Assembly: GCA_910583885.1 (NCBI GenBank)
Contig: CAJUAC010000057.1
Location: 1 to 18,528, forward strand
Length of the DNA: 18,528 nt
Direction of reading: 5' to 3'
From: an uncultured Oscillospiraceae bacterium
Lineage (GTDB): Bacteria; Bacillota; Clostridia; Oscillospirales; Oscillospiraceae
In this document: positions 1 through 7,327 of the stretch, piece by piece
Layout of the letters: every line of letters begins with the position of its first letter
How positions within the stretch are numbered: position 1 is the first letter of the stretch
Notes under the pieces: generated by a model
Told to the model about the DNA's origin: nothing
The model's input: the letters and a program-made list of their open reading frames with translations, nothing else
Databases searched by the model: none
Made by a program: the position numbers and the translations under genes

Positions 1-549
1 GCCATGGCCTCCCTGAAGGGCCCCCGCCACGGCGGCGCCAACAGCAAGGTCATGGATATGATGGCGGACATCAAGGGGCATGTGGCGGACTGGCAGGACG
101 AGGGGGCCATAGCGGCCTACCTGACAAAGATCCTGGATAAGGAGGCCTTTGACGGCAGCGGCCTCATCTACGGCCTGGGCCACGCGGTCTACACCCGGAC
201 AGACCCCCGGTGCGAGGTGTTCCGCAGCTATGTCCAGCACCTGGCGGCAGAGAAATGCCGGGGGATGGATCTGGCGCTGTACGAAAACGTGGAGCGGGTG
301 GGCAAGCGGCTGCTGATGGAGCGGCGGAACAGGAAGGCCCTGTCCACCAACATCGACTTCTACAGCGGGCTGGTGTACGAGATGCTGGGGCTGCCCATGG
401 AGCTGTACACCCCCCTGTTTGCCGTGGCGCGGATCTCCGGCTGGAGCGCCCACCGGATGGAGGAGCTGAGCGCCGGCAGCAAGCTGATCCGGCCCCGGTA
501 TGAGTGTGTGGAGCCCCACAGGGGATATACCCCCATGGAGGAGCGGTAG
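1..549 (+). CDS. citrate synthase, C-terminal part (5' end outside window)
   Basis: The reading frame is open from the first base and ends at TAG 547-549, leaving about 182 residues of the large and small helical domains. The citrate synthase signatures are in order: GPRHGGAN near the start, GLGHAVYT around residue 58 (active-site His), NIDFYSGLVYEMLGLP around 116 (catalytic Asp in the DFYSG context), and RISGWSAHRMEE around 143 (substrate-binding Arg). The enzyme condenses oxaloacetate and acetyl-CoA to citrate in the cytoplasm, feeding the oxidative branch of the TCA cycle and glutamate synthesis. The N-terminal half is cut by the window edge, so the ATG at position 4 is an internal Met and not the start. 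No clean terminator is visible after the stop. It cannot be separated from 2-methylcitrate synthase with certainty from this part alone. Confidence 0.93.
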   Translation, partial: AMASLKGPRHGGANSKVMDMMADIKGHVADWQDEGAIAAYLTKILDKEAFDGSGLIYGLGHAVYTRTDPRCEVFRSYVQHLAAEKCRGMDLALYENVERVGKRLLMERRNRKALSTNIDFYSGLVYEMLGLPMELYTPLFAVARISGWSAHRMEELSAGSKLIRPRYECVEPHRGYTPMEER

Positions 550-643
550 CGGCCAGGGACACAGCGGGAGTCCCCCGGGCTGGCAATCCCCGTCGGGAGG
601 CTGGCAGAAGCTGTGAATTTTTTATAAAAAGTAATTTTTCCCG

Positions 644-672
644 TTGTGTTTCCGGGCCATGTGTGCTATCCT
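644..672 (+). promoter_or_regulatory. possible promoter for the small P-loop gene
   Basis: TTGTGT at 644-649 and TATCCT at 667-672 are separated by 17 nt, about 45 nt upstream of the start codon. The -35 box is weak and a second -10-like TATACC follows at 672-677. The 550-717 gap otherwise shows an AT-rich stretch (618-640) and no gene. Confidence 0.4.
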
Positions 673-717
673 ATACCTATCATGAGTCCAACAAATGCAG
701 TAAAGGAGTGATTTCAT

Positions 718-1128
718 ATGGTTAGACTAATCATGAGCGGCTCTGGTGAGGGAAAGACCAAACAACTCATCGAATTGATGAACAGCGCGGCTACCTCTGA
801 GGTGGGGTGCATGGTCTGCATCGAGCCAACGCGCAACATGAGCTTTAACCTGCGCCACCAGACCCGGATGATTGACGCGTCAGAGTTCTCCATCAGCAGC
901 TTTGAGGCCCTGCGCGGCTTCCTGTGCGGCCTGTATGCCGGCAATTACGATATTTCCCATATCTTTATCGACAACCTCTGCAAGGTCGCCCACAGCACAG
1001 ACGACCGCGAGGTGGGTGAGTTCCTTAACTGGCTGGAGGGCTTCAGCGCCCCGCTGAACCTGAAGATTACTGTCACAGTCAGCGCCAACCCGGATACCGC
1101 CACCGATACGATGCGTAAATATATGTGA
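718..1128 (+). CDS. small P-loop NTPase-like protein, unknown function
   Basis: The product is 136 residues and cytoplasmic, with no signal peptide or membrane segment. A Walker A motif, GSGEGKT, lies at residues 8-14, and a Walker B-like hydrophobic strand ending in Asp (HIFIDN) around residue 81. That is the minimal core of a nucleotide-binding P-loop fold in a protein too short for a full AAA+ or RecA domain. I recall similar short ATP-binding proteins in many Clostridia, but no defined function. The start is well supported: AAAGGAG at 702-708 lies 9 nt before ATG. The gene looks monocistronic, with a possible promoter at 644-672 and a strong terminator at 1143-1184. Nothing in the neighbouring citrate synthase or sigma factor genes reveals its role. 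Confidence 0.82.
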   Translation: MVRLIMSGSGEGKTKQLIELMNSAATSEVGCMVCIEPTRNMSFNLRHQTRMIDASEFSISSFEALRGFLCGLYAGNYDISHIFIDNLCKVAHSTDDREVGEFLNWLEGFSAPLNLKITVTVSANPDTATDTMRKYM

Positions 1129-1142
1129 TCCCCTTTCCCGGA

Positions 1143-1184
1143 CAGGGAGGCCCCCGGCTGATGGCCGGGGGCCTCCCTGCTTTT
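1143..1184 (+). terminator. rho-independent terminator
   Basis: A 16-bp GC-rich stem (arms 1143-1158 and 1164-1179, loop TGATG) is followed by CTTTT, 15 nt after the stop codon of the P-loop gene. It separates that gene from the sigma factor operon. Confidence 0.88.
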
Positions 1185-1206
1185 GGGCAGAATTTTTTCC
1201 ACACCG

Positions 1207-1233
1207 GGAAAACCGTCACGCTCCAATTCCGAC
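1207..1233 (+). promoter_or_regulatory. possible ECF-type (autoregulated) promoter
   Basis: GGAAAAC at 1207-1213 is followed, 16 nt after the AAC, by CGAC at 1230-1233. The AAC-N16-CG layout resembles promoters read by ECF sigma factors, which often drive their own genes. It lies about 36 nt upstream of the sigma factor start. The matches are short, so this is a hypothesis. Confidence 0.35.
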
Positions 1234-1268
1234 TATATAGGCGAAGACAAAATTAAGGAGGGATTGCT

Positions 1269-1829
1269 TTGAACGATGGGCAGATTGTGGCCCTGTATTG
1301 GCAGCGCAGCGAAGCGGCAATCCAGGAGACAGCGGCGAAGTACGGCCCCTACTGTTACACCGTTGCCGCCGGGATCTTAACAGACCCGCAGGACACCGAG
1401 GAGTGCCTGAACGACACCTGGATCGGGGCATGGAACGCCATCCCGCCCCACCGGCCAAACCGCCTGCGGCTGTTTTTGGGAAAAATTACCCGGAGCCTGG
1501 CCTGTGACACACTGCGCGCACGGCTGGCCCAAAAACGGGGCGGCGGGGCGTGCATGGTAGCCCTGGAGGAGCTGGGGGAGTGCGTCCCAAGCGTGCCCGG
1601 CGCGGACAAGGCGGTAGAGGACCGGGAGCTGGCACGGCTCATCAACCAATTCCTGTACACCCTGCCGGAGCGGGACTGCGGCATCTTCCTGCGGCGGTAT
1701 TGGTATGTGGAGCCCCTGGAGGATATTGCCAGGCGGTACGGGCTGAATCAGAACACGGTGAAAAGCAGCTTGTTCCGCACACGGGGGAAGCTCAGGTCTT
1801 ATTTGGAGGAGGAGGGGATCATCCTATGA
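1269..1829 (+). CDS. RNA polymerase sigma factor, ECF type (sigma-70 family)
   Basis: The product is 186 residues, the usual size of an ECF sigma factor with only regions 2 and 4. Region 2 spans roughly residues 15-85 (TEECLNDTWIGAWNAIPP core). Region 4 spans roughly 125-185 with the helix-turn-helix DIARRYGLNQNTVKSSLFRTRGKL in two halves, YGLNQNTVKSSLFRTR being the recognition part. It would direct RNA polymerase to a small stress or surface-response regulon. The start is TTG at 1269, supported by AAGGAGG at 1255-1261 with a 7-nt spacer. Its stop overlaps the next start as ATGA (1826-1829), so the two genes are translationally coupled, the usual arrangement of a sigma factor and its regulator. 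Confidence 0.9.
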   Translation: MNDGQIVALYWQRSEAAIQETAAKYGPYCYTVAAGILTDPQDTEECLNDTWIGAWNAIPPHRPNRLRLFLGKITRSLACDTLRARLAQKRGGGACMVALEELGECVPSVPGADKAVEDRELARLINQFLYTLPERDCGIFLRRYWYVEPLEDIARRYGLNQNTVKSSLFRTRGKLRSYLEEEGIIL

Positions 1830-2809
1830 GAGAACAGGAACGGCTTTTTTCCGCCATTGGCGATGTAGACGAGGCCCTTCTGGAGCGCAGCGAAGGGCCT
1901 CTGCGGCGCGGCCAGAGCCGCCGGTGGCTCCCATGGGCCGCCATGGCGGCCTGCCTGGCAGTAACGGCAGCGGTGTGGGCATGGTCCCTGGTACCAGAAC
2001 AGCCCGCAGCCGTGGGCGAGCCAATACCCACCGAAAACTCCGTCCCCCCGGGCAGTACGGACGCGCCGCCCCGGCTGGAGGCAGAGGGCCAATTCCACCT
2101 GCTGCGGTGCGGCATGGAGCTGGATTCCCCCCCATTCAGCCTGTATTTTGATGAGTCGGCCTATCACCTCTACGAGCCGGATGGGCTCTATATCATCCGC
2201 CCCAACGACCCGCCCCAGGGGATGCCGGAGTGCCGGCTGGAGATTGCCCACCTGCCCAACACCACCCTGGACGAGGCGGTGGAGGCCCGGCGGCAGCAGA
2301 GCGAAAGGCTGTACCGCTCTGTGACACTGATGGATGAAGCCACCACCGATCTGGCCTGGGGCTGGCCGGAGAACACAGCACAACGCTTCCTGCTTGCCAG
2401 CGACGGCACGGACTGGGACGACCGGCAGGCTGACAGCTGGTTTGTAGAGGACGGCCAGGGGGGGATATTTGTGCTCACGTCCTCCTACTTCCTGGAGGCG
2501 GCGGAGGGCTTGGGCGCACGCTTCTACGACATGGTCTGCACCTTCCGGGTAGAGACCGGGGATGCCCCCGCCTGGCAGGCCGCGCTGGAGGAGACCGTGG
2601 AGCGGATGATCGCCGGCCGCTCGAATCTGGAGGGCATCAGCGTGGGCGGCATCAGCTACACTGTCTCCGAGAGGGAGCCAGGGCTGGCAGCCACGGTCTG
2701 CGTCAAGTACCGCTCCAGCCCGGAGGAGCCCTATGCATACTGGACCATGCCGTTTGTCTATGAGGACAGCCAGTGGCGGGCGGATCCCATCACCGAACCC
2801 CAGGCATAA
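1826..2809 (+). CDS. single-pass membrane protein, probable partner/anti-sigma of the ECF sigma factor
   Basis: The product is 327 residues and begins at the ATG overlapping the sigma factor stop; the ORF stays open upstream, but only this start fits the coupling. A basic N-terminal stretch of about 33 residues (Arg-rich, LRRGQSRR) precedes one membrane segment at about 34-56 (WLPWAAMAACLAVTAAVWAW). A Pro/Glu-rich linker and a roughly 250-residue extracytoplasmic domain follow, so topology is N-in/C-out. This shape and position match membrane anti-sigma factors encoded after ECF sigma genes. I see no zinc-binding HxxxCxxC anti-sigma motif, and the outer domain is not one I can name. Its anti-sigma role is therefore inferred from context. 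It ends 25 nt from the convergent hemW-like gene with no clear terminator between them. Confidence 0.75.
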   Translation: MREQERLFSAIGDVDEALLERSEGPLRRGQSRRWLPWAAMAACLAVTAAVWAWSLVPEQPAAVGEPIPTENSVPPGSTDAPPRLEAEGQFHLLRCGMELDSPPFSLYFDESAYHLYEPDGLYIIRPNDPPQGMPECRLEIAHLPNTTLDEAVEARRQQSERLYRSVTLMDEATTDLAWGWPENTAQRFLLASDGTDWDDRQADSWFVEDGQGGIFVLTSSYFLEAAEGLGARFYDMVCTFRVETGDAPAWQAALEETVERMIAGRSNLEGISVGGISYTVSEREPGLAATVCVKYRSSPEEPYAYWTMPFVYEDSQWRADPITEPQA

Positions 2810-2834
2810 CCCCCTGCATCAGGCCGGGAACGCT

Positions 2835-4040
2835 TCATACAATCCGGTAGTCATGCCTGGCGGCAGCCTGCTCCCGGCGCAGCTTCTCATCCGCCAGCGC
2901 CTCCAGGGCCTGGCCAATGATCTGGTTGGACACCAGGAACCCCTCCGGGGTCAGATGCCAGCGCCCCTCCCCGCGCAGCACATGGCCGGTCCTCATAAAC
3001 CGCTCCAGCACCGCCTGCACCGGCGCGAAGGGCAGGCGGCAGCGGTACTCAAACTCCTTTCTGGAGATCCCCCGGACTGTCCGCAGGCCCAGCATGATAT
3101 ACTCCATATCCCGCTCCCGGGATGGGATTACCTCACTGGATTCCACCACGTTGCCCCCCGCCTCCACGCCCAGGCAGTAGGCGCCCAGATCCCGGATATA
3201 GGCGTAGCGCACACCCCCCAAGTCGGAGTGTGCCCCGGGGCCGAATCCCGCATATTCCCCCAGGGTCCAATATTTGAGGTTGTGCCGGGATTCATAGCCG
3301 GGCTTGGCAAAGTTGGAGATCTCGTATTGGGCATAGCCCAGCTGGGCCAAGCGCTCCACGCACCACAGGTACATGTCCGCCTGGAGGTCGTCGTCCGGCA
3401 GTTCCAGCCTGCCCTGCATCTCCCACAGGGGGGTGCCCTCCTCCACCTTCAGGCCGTAGCAGCTCAGGTGCTCCGGCTCCAGCCGCGCAGCCTGCTCCAC
3501 GGTCCGCTGCCAGCGGGCCATGGACTGGCCCGGCAGGCCATAGATCAGGTCCAGGGACAGGTTCTTCAGCTTCGCCAGCCGGGCGGCGGACACGGCCGCC
3601 TCCGCCTGGGCAAAGGTGTGGGGGCGGCCGAGCTGCCGCAGCTGCGCGTCGTCAGCGGACTGCACCCCCAGGGAAACACGGTTGAACCCCGCCCGGCGCA
3701 GGGAGCGGAGAACCCGCCAATCCCCGGCGCTGTCCGGGTTGGCCTCTACCGTGACCTCCGCATCCTTGGACACATGGTAGTGCTTGTACACAGCCTTTAG
3801 CAGACGGCACAGCCGCTTTTCCCCCAGATAGGAGGGGGTGCCGCCGCCAAAGTAGATGCTGTCCACCAGATGGGCGGTGGTCTGGCTGGAGATCTCTGCC
3901 AGATGGCGGCACAGGACGTCCACGTAGCGGTCCATCTGGCCCTCCGACTGGGGCAGGGAATAGAAGTCACAGTAGATGCACTTGCTTTTGCAGAAAGGGA
4001 TATGGATGTATAGCCCAAGGGGCATGGCCGGCTTTTTCAC
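2835..4040 (-). CDS. hemW: radical SAM heme chaperone HemW-like protein
   Basis: The product is 401 residues from the GTG at 4040 (GAGGTGA lies 5 nt upstream); a start at ATG 4025 is the alternative, and the frame stays open further upstream without an RBS. Residues 8-27 contain LGLYIHIPFCKSKCIYCDFY, giving the CxxxCxxC [4Fe-4S] motif at Cys17, Cys21 and Cys24. IYFGGGTPSYL (SAM-binding glycines) follows around residue 65. There is no fourth Cys after the motif (CDFY rather than CDC), which separates HemW from true oxygen-independent coproporphyrinogen oxidase HemN. HemW binds heme and is thought to deliver it to haemoproteins. The C-terminal region around 300-390 matches the HemW C-terminal domain. 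A promoter sits at 4071-4099, so it is probably transcribed separately from the selenium operon upstream. Confidence 0.88.
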   Translation of the reverse strand: MKKPAMPLGLYIHIPFCKSKCIYCDFYSLPQSEGQMDRYVDVLCRHLAEISSQTTAHLVDSIYFGGGTPSYLGEKRLCRLLKAVYKHYHVSKDAEVTVEANPDSAGDWRVLRSLRRAGFNRVSLGVQSADDAQLRQLGRPHTFAQAEAAVSAARLAKLKNLSLDLIYGLPGQSMARWQRTVEQAARLEPEHLSCYGLKVEEGTPLWEMQGRLELPDDDLQADMYLWCVERLAQLGYAQYEISNFAKPGYESRHNLKYWTLGEYAGFGPGAHSDLGGVRYAYIRDLGAYCLGVEAGGNVVESSEVIPSRERDMEYIMLGLRTVRGISRKEFEYRCRLPFAPVQAVLERFMRTGHVLRGEGRWHLTPEGFLVSNQIIGQALEALADEKLRREQAAARHDYRIV

Positions 4041-4070
4041 ACGCGTCACCTCTGTTGTGGATTCGGCTCT

Positions 4071-4099
4071 ATTGTAACGGAAACCACCCGCCGCCGCAA
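4071..4099 (-). promoter_or_regulatory. promoter for the hemW-like gene
   Basis: On the minus strand, TTGCGG (4094-4099) and TACAAT (4071-4076) are separated by exactly 17 nt, about 31 nt upstream of the GTG start. It lies just downstream of the terminator at 4132-4168, consistent with an independent transcription unit. Confidence 0.65.
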
Positions 4100-4131
4100 G
4101 GGGAAATCCGGAAGCCGGACGGATCCACAGC

Positions 4132-4168
4132 AAAAAACCTGCCGTCTGTTCCAGACGGCAGGTTTTTT
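4132..4168 (-). terminator. bidirectional rho-independent terminator ending the selenium operon
   Basis: A perfect 17-bp inverted repeat (4132-4148 and 4152-4168, loop of 3) has six A on one side and six T on the other, so it can terminate in either direction. It lies 26 nt beyond the stop of the DUF3343 gene. Confidence 0.9.
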
Positions 4169-4193
4169 CATGGGTCGGATGACTTTGTGCTGC

Positions 4194-4439
4194 TCAGTCC
4201 TCCCATTGATGCAGCAGTGTGAACGCCTCCCCCTCCCGGCGGTAGACCGCCTCTGCGTCGGCGTCCATACACGAGAGCAGGGGATCCTCCCCCTCGTAGA
4301 AGGCGCAGGTCCCACAGGAGGAGCTCAGCCGCCGGGGCACTGGCGCCAGCCGGGCGGAGGCCGCCCCCGCCTTTTTCAGCGCGTTGCAGCTGCGCAGCGC
4401 CGCCAGGTGGGTGTGGAAGGTTGCGACATACTGCTCCAT
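4194..4439 (-). CDS. DUF3343 protein (putative Se/S carrier-like)
   Basis: The product is 81 residues from the ATG at 4439, which overlaps the stop of the upstream TusA-like gene (TGATG). A GTG immediately before it at 4442 is an equally possible start, and translation is probably coupled because no separate strong RBS is visible. The APVPRRLSSSCGTCAFY stretch near residue 52 is the DUF3343 signature, in which a Cys follows a run of Ser; here it is CGTC, a CxxC pair. The family is known mainly from its repeated linkage to YedF/YedE and selenium genes and is thought to carry or handle selenium or sulfur. The molecular role is unproven. It is the last gene of the three-gene operon. Confidence 0.8.
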   Translation of the reverse strand: MEQYVATFHTHLAALRSCNALKKAGAASARLAPVPRRLSSSCGTCAFYEGEDPLLSCMDADAEAVYRREGEAFTLLHQWED

Positions 4440-4642
4440 CACTTCGTCAGCGTCAGCTTGAAGTCGCCCTCAAAATCGGACACGGAGACCTTGTAGCCTG
4501 CGTTCTGCGCAAACCGGGTCACATTCTCCACAGAGCACTGGTTGTCCACAGCTACCTCCAGCTTGGACGGGTTTTTGTCCTTGACCGCCTTCTGCACCAT
4601 CACCACGGGGGTGGGGCAGGAATATCCGCGTGCGTCTACCAT
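4439..4642 (-). CDS. yedF: TusA/YedF-family sulfurtransferase-like protein
   Basis: The product is 67 residues. The family motif DARGYSCPTPVVMVQKA sits at the N-terminus, with the single conserved Cys at position 9 in the CPxP context that carries persulfide sulfur (or selenium) in TusA/YedF proteins. It matches the small beta-alpha-beta TusA fold without the extra C-terminal domain seen in longer YedF proteins; the neighbouring DUF3343 protein supplies that part as a separate gene. The RBS GGAGGG overlaps the end of the yedE-like gene, and the 4-nt gap indicates an operon. With YedE and the cysteine desulfurase nearby, a role in selenium trafficking is more likely than tRNA thiolation. The substrate is inferred from context. 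Confidence 0.85.
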   Translation of the reverse strand: MVDARGYSCPTPVVMVQKAVKDKNPSKLEVAVDNQCSVENVTRFAQNAGYKVSVSDFEGDFKLTLTK

Positions 4643-4646
4643 TCGA

Positions 4647-5744
4647 TTAGCCCTCCAATTTCTGCATATTCATGACGGAGATGACCGCCAGTACCACAAA
4701 GCCGGCTACCACGGCAATGGCCACGGGGCCGGTGCCGATGCCAGTGCCGGAGGAGGCCAGGCCGAAGTTGTGGGACACCGCCGCGCCTACGACAAAGCCG
4801 GTGACGGTGACGGCGGAGTCAGTATTGCCCTCGCCAGCCAGGATCAGCTGGCGCAGGGGGCAGCCGCCCAGCAGGACAGAGCCCCAGCCCACCAGAACCA
4901 TGCCCAGCAGGTTCCAGAGCCCTTCGCTGTGAGCGATGGGCTGCTCTGCAAAGCCCAGGGTGAACTTGTTGAGGATCAGGTTGCCCACCAGCACTGCCAC
5001 AATGATGGCGACAAAGGCGGAGATCAGGCGGAAGTCCTTGAACATCACGGCATCACGGATGCCGCCCACCATGCACAGGCGGGAGCGCTGGGCCAGGACG
5101 CCCACCACCAGGGCCACCGCCAGGGCGGCGAGAACCGGCGCGGTCATGGAACCGGGGCCCTTTGCACTGAAGATGATGAAGCTGGGGCGCCAGAGCACCA
5201 GGACCAGCAGAGCCACCATGAGGATAGGGAAGATCAGGCCCTCGGCCATGGACTGCTGGTAGGCCCGGCGGAGGCTGAAGCCCCGCGTCAGGAACTGGAT
5301 GCCGATCAGGATACCGATGGCGAAGCCCACCAGGCCCACCACAGCGTTCAGGTCGCCGCCGCCGATGCGGATGACCATGCGCAGGGGGCATCCCAGGAAA
5401 ACCAGTGCGCCGATCATCACGAACACCGCCACGATGAAGCGGATCATGGGGGAGGAGCCGCCCTTGGGCTTGAACTCCTTGCGAACCATGGCGATCACGG
5501 TGGAGCCAAGCACCAGGCCGATGATCTCCGGACGGATGTACTGGACAATGCCGGTGCCGACCTCTGCGTCGAACCCGGCCCGCTGGAAGTTCAGCGCCCC
5601 GGCGATGTCCCGCAGGAAGCAGGCGATGCAGAAGCCCATATTGGCCGGGTTGCCCAGGTATGTCAGCAGTACGGCGGCAACACCTACCGCCAGGCCGGTA
5701 CCGATGAGCAGGCCATAGCGTTTGGCAAAGCTCTCTTTTGGCAT
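4647..5744 (-). CDS. yedE: YedE-family putative selenium/sulfur transporter
   Basis: The product is 365 residues, almost entirely hydrophobic, with about ten membrane segments. Two homologous Sulf_transp (YeeE/YedE) halves each carry a GCPLR motif in a membrane loop: FLGCPLRMVIRIGGGDLN at about 117-133 and LLGGCPLRQLILAGEGN around 291-307. Further cysteines lie at 39, 42 (GFCIACF) and 224. These intramembrane cysteines are the path for thiosulfate in characterised YeeE. The YedE branch, encoded beside YedF, is predicted to move a selenium compound. The start is supported by AGAGGAG about 9 nt upstream and by the family N-terminus. It is the first gene of the minus-strand operon, behind the promoter at 5851-5879. 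The substrate is inferred. Confidence 0.88.
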   Translation of the reverse strand: MPKESFAKRYGLLIGTGLAVGVAAVLLTYLGNPANMGFCIACFLRDIAGALNFQRAGFDAEVGTGIVQYIRPEIIGLVLGSTVIAMVRKEFKPKGGSSPMIRFIVAVFVMIGALVFLGCPLRMVIRIGGGDLNAVVGLVGFAIGILIGIQFLTRGFSLRRAYQQSMAEGLIFPILMVALLVLVLWRPSFIIFSAKGPGSMTAPVLAALAVALVVGVLAQRSRLCMVGGIRDAVMFKDFRLISAFVAIIVAVLVGNLILNKFTLGFAEQPIAHSEGLWNLLGMVLVGWGSVLLGGCPLRQLILAGEGNTDSAVTVTGFVVGAAVSHNFGLASSGTGIGTGPVAIAVVAGFVVLAVISVMNMQKLEG

Positions 5745-5850
5745 GATGTGTTTTCTCCTCTCACTTACTCACAAAAATCCCGGCACAGCGGGAGCTGGCC
5801 GGTGCAGGGGCACACAAAAGAAGGAATCTATACCACTTTTATATTTATAG

Positions 5851-5879
5851 AATATATCGTTTCCCATCCAAAAAAGCAA
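5851..5879 (-). promoter_or_regulatory. promoter for the yedE-yedF-DUF3343 operon
   Basis: On the minus strand, TTGCTT (5874-5879) and TATATT (5851-5856) are separated by 17 nt in an AT-rich block. The predicted start near 5844 leaves an untranslated leader of about 100 nt before the yedE start at 5744. I see no recognisable riboswitch fold in it. Confidence 0.65.
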
Positions 5880-5912
5880 GTATAATTTCCCCGGCGCGCC
5901 CGGAAAAGCCCG

Positions 5913-5941
5913 TTGCCAATATGGATATTTTGTGGTATGAT
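5913..5941 (+). promoter_or_regulatory. promoter for the cysteine desulfurase gene
   Basis: TTGCCA (5913-5918) and TATGAT (5936-5941) are separated by 17 nt. The predicted start is near 5948, giving a leader of about 115 nt. It lies back to back with the yedE promoter in the 5745-6063 gap, so one regulator could control both directions. No gene lies in this gap. Confidence 0.7.
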
Positions 5942-6063
5942 AGGAAATATTGGGAAATAAGTGCGATATCAGATAGTTTTTCCCCGTTTTTGTTTTGACC
6001 TCAACCCATTTGGATTTTAACTGCATATTGCCAGATTCATTTGATTTTTCTATAGGAGATGAT

Positions 6064-7221
6064 ATGATGCGCCCAATCTACTTGGACAACGCAGCCACAT
6101 CCTTCCCCAAGCCCCCCGCTGTTGCGCAGGCCATGCTGCGGTATATGACGGAGGTGGGGGCCTCCATCAACCGGGGCGTCTACAGCAGCGCCCAGGACGC
6201 GGGGATGACCACCCTGCTGCTGCGGGAGGGCCTGTGCCGGCTGTTCCACCACAGCGACCCCACCCACTGCATCCTCACCAGCGGCAACACCATGGGGCTG
6301 AACATGATCCTGCGGGGCTGGCTGCGCCCCGGGGATCACTGCCTGGTCAGCAGTATGGAGCACAACGCAGTCATGCGGCCCTTGCAGGACCTGGCGGCCC
6401 AGGGGGTAAGCTTTGACCGCATCCCCTGCGACAACGCCGGGCGGCTGGACCCGGAGGACATCCGCCCCCTGATCCGCCCCAGCACCCGGCTGCTGGTGAT
6501 GGCCCACGGCTCCAATGTCGGCGGCGCAATCCAGGACGCAGCAGCAGTGGGCCGGATCTGCCGGGAGTATGGCATCCCCTTTGTACTGGACGCAGCCCAG
6601 ACCGCCGGGCACTGGGAGACCGGCTTTGCCGAAATGGGCCTGTCCGCCCTGTCTGTCCCCGGGCACAAGGGGCTGATGGGGCCCTCCGGCATCGGGGCGC
6701 TGCTGTTATCGCCGGACTTCGCCAAGGGCCTGTCCCCGCTTATCACCGGCGGGACAGGCAGCGCCTCGGATTCAGAGCTCCAGCCCGCCTATATGCCAGA
6801 CCGCTTTGAGTCCGGCACCCCCAACCTGCCGGGGATCTATGGGCTCCAGGCAGCGGTGGACTTCGTGCTGGAGATTGGCGTGGAGGCCCTGCGCCGCCGC
6901 GAAGAGGAGCTCACCGGACTGTTCCTGGACGGGCTGCGGGGGATTCCTCAGATCCGCCTGGCGGGCCCCTGGGGAACGGATAACCGGGCAGGGGTGGTCT
7001 CCATAGATTTCCAGCAGATGGACAACGCCGAAGCCGCCTTCCGGCTGGAGCAGGAGTTCGGCATCTTGACGCGCTGCGGCCTCCACTGCGCGCCCTCGGC
7101 CCATCAGACGCTGGGCACCTTCCCCCAGGGGACCGTGCGCTTCAGCGTGGGATGGTTTACAACGCCGGAGGAGGTCTCCGCAGCGGTGGAGGCCGTTGGG
7201 CGGATGGCAGCGGGGCACTAA
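6064..7221 (+). CDS. PLP-dependent cysteine desulfurase family protein (selenium-module type)
   Basis: The product is 385 residues and begins IYLDNAATSFPKPP, the hallmark of NifS/SufS-like class V enzymes. TSGNTMGLN (around 72-80) and the EHNA stretch (99-102) are cofactor-pocket motifs. LDAAQTAGH supplies Asp176, and the PLP lysine is Lys202 in SVPGHKGLMGP. The likely catalytic Cys is Cys342 in RCGLHCAPSAH. It would release sulfur or selenium from cysteine or selenocysteine to alanine, handing it to a carrier such as the divergent TusA-like protein. The RBS TAGGAGA at 6053-6059 suits ATG 6064 or ATG 6067; the frame extends upstream without an RBS. The sequence resembles the cysteine desulfurase subgroup that travels with YedE, YedF and SelD. 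Choosing selenium over sulfur is inference. Confidence 0.88.
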   Translation: MMRPIYLDNAATSFPKPPAVAQAMLRYMTEVGASINRGVYSSAQDAGMTTLLLREGLCRLFHHSDPTHCILTSGNTMGLNMILRGWLRPGDHCLVSSMEHNAVMRPLQDLAAQGVSFDRIPCDNAGRLDPEDIRPLIRPSTRLLVMAHGSNVGGAIQDAAAVGRICREYGIPFVLDAAQTAGHWETGFAEMGLSALSVPGHKGLMGPSGIGALLLSPDFAKGLSPLITGGTGSASDSELQPAYMPDRFESGTPNLPGIYGLQAAVDFVLEIGVEALRRREEELTGLFLDGLRGIPQIRLAGPWGTDNRAGVVSIDFQQMDNAEAAFRLEQEFGILTRCGLHCAPSAHQTLGTFPQGTVRFSVGWFTTPEEVSAAVEAVGRMAAGH

Positions 7222-7227
7222 AAATAC

Positions 7228-7259
7228 GCGGGCCGGAACCCATTAGGGTTCCGGCCCGC
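7228..7259 (-). terminator. rho-independent terminator, stronger on the minus strand
   Basis: A perfect 14-bp stem (7228-7241 and 7246-7259, loop ATTA) is followed on the minus strand by GTATTTTT. It therefore terminates the yjdF transcript. On the plus strand it lies 6 nt after the cysteine desulfurase stop but has no T run, so termination there is less certain. Confidence 0.82.
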
Positions 7260-7327
7260 TGCCGCCAAAGGTAGGATGCCACCCAAAAGGTGATCCCCCA
7301 TAGGCTGGAAGCCACAGGATACCGCGG

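Noticed and set aside
2733..3800. Long plus-strand open frame opposite the hemW-like gene
   Set aside because: It has low-complexity His/Leu/Gln composition and no RBS; the minus strand carries the radical SAM motifs.
4542..5885. Long open frame on the plus strand opposite yedE/yedF
   Set aside because: It is rich in His, Gln and Ala, has no RBS, and mirrors the codon pattern of the well-supported minus-strand membrane protein; a high-GC antisense shadow.
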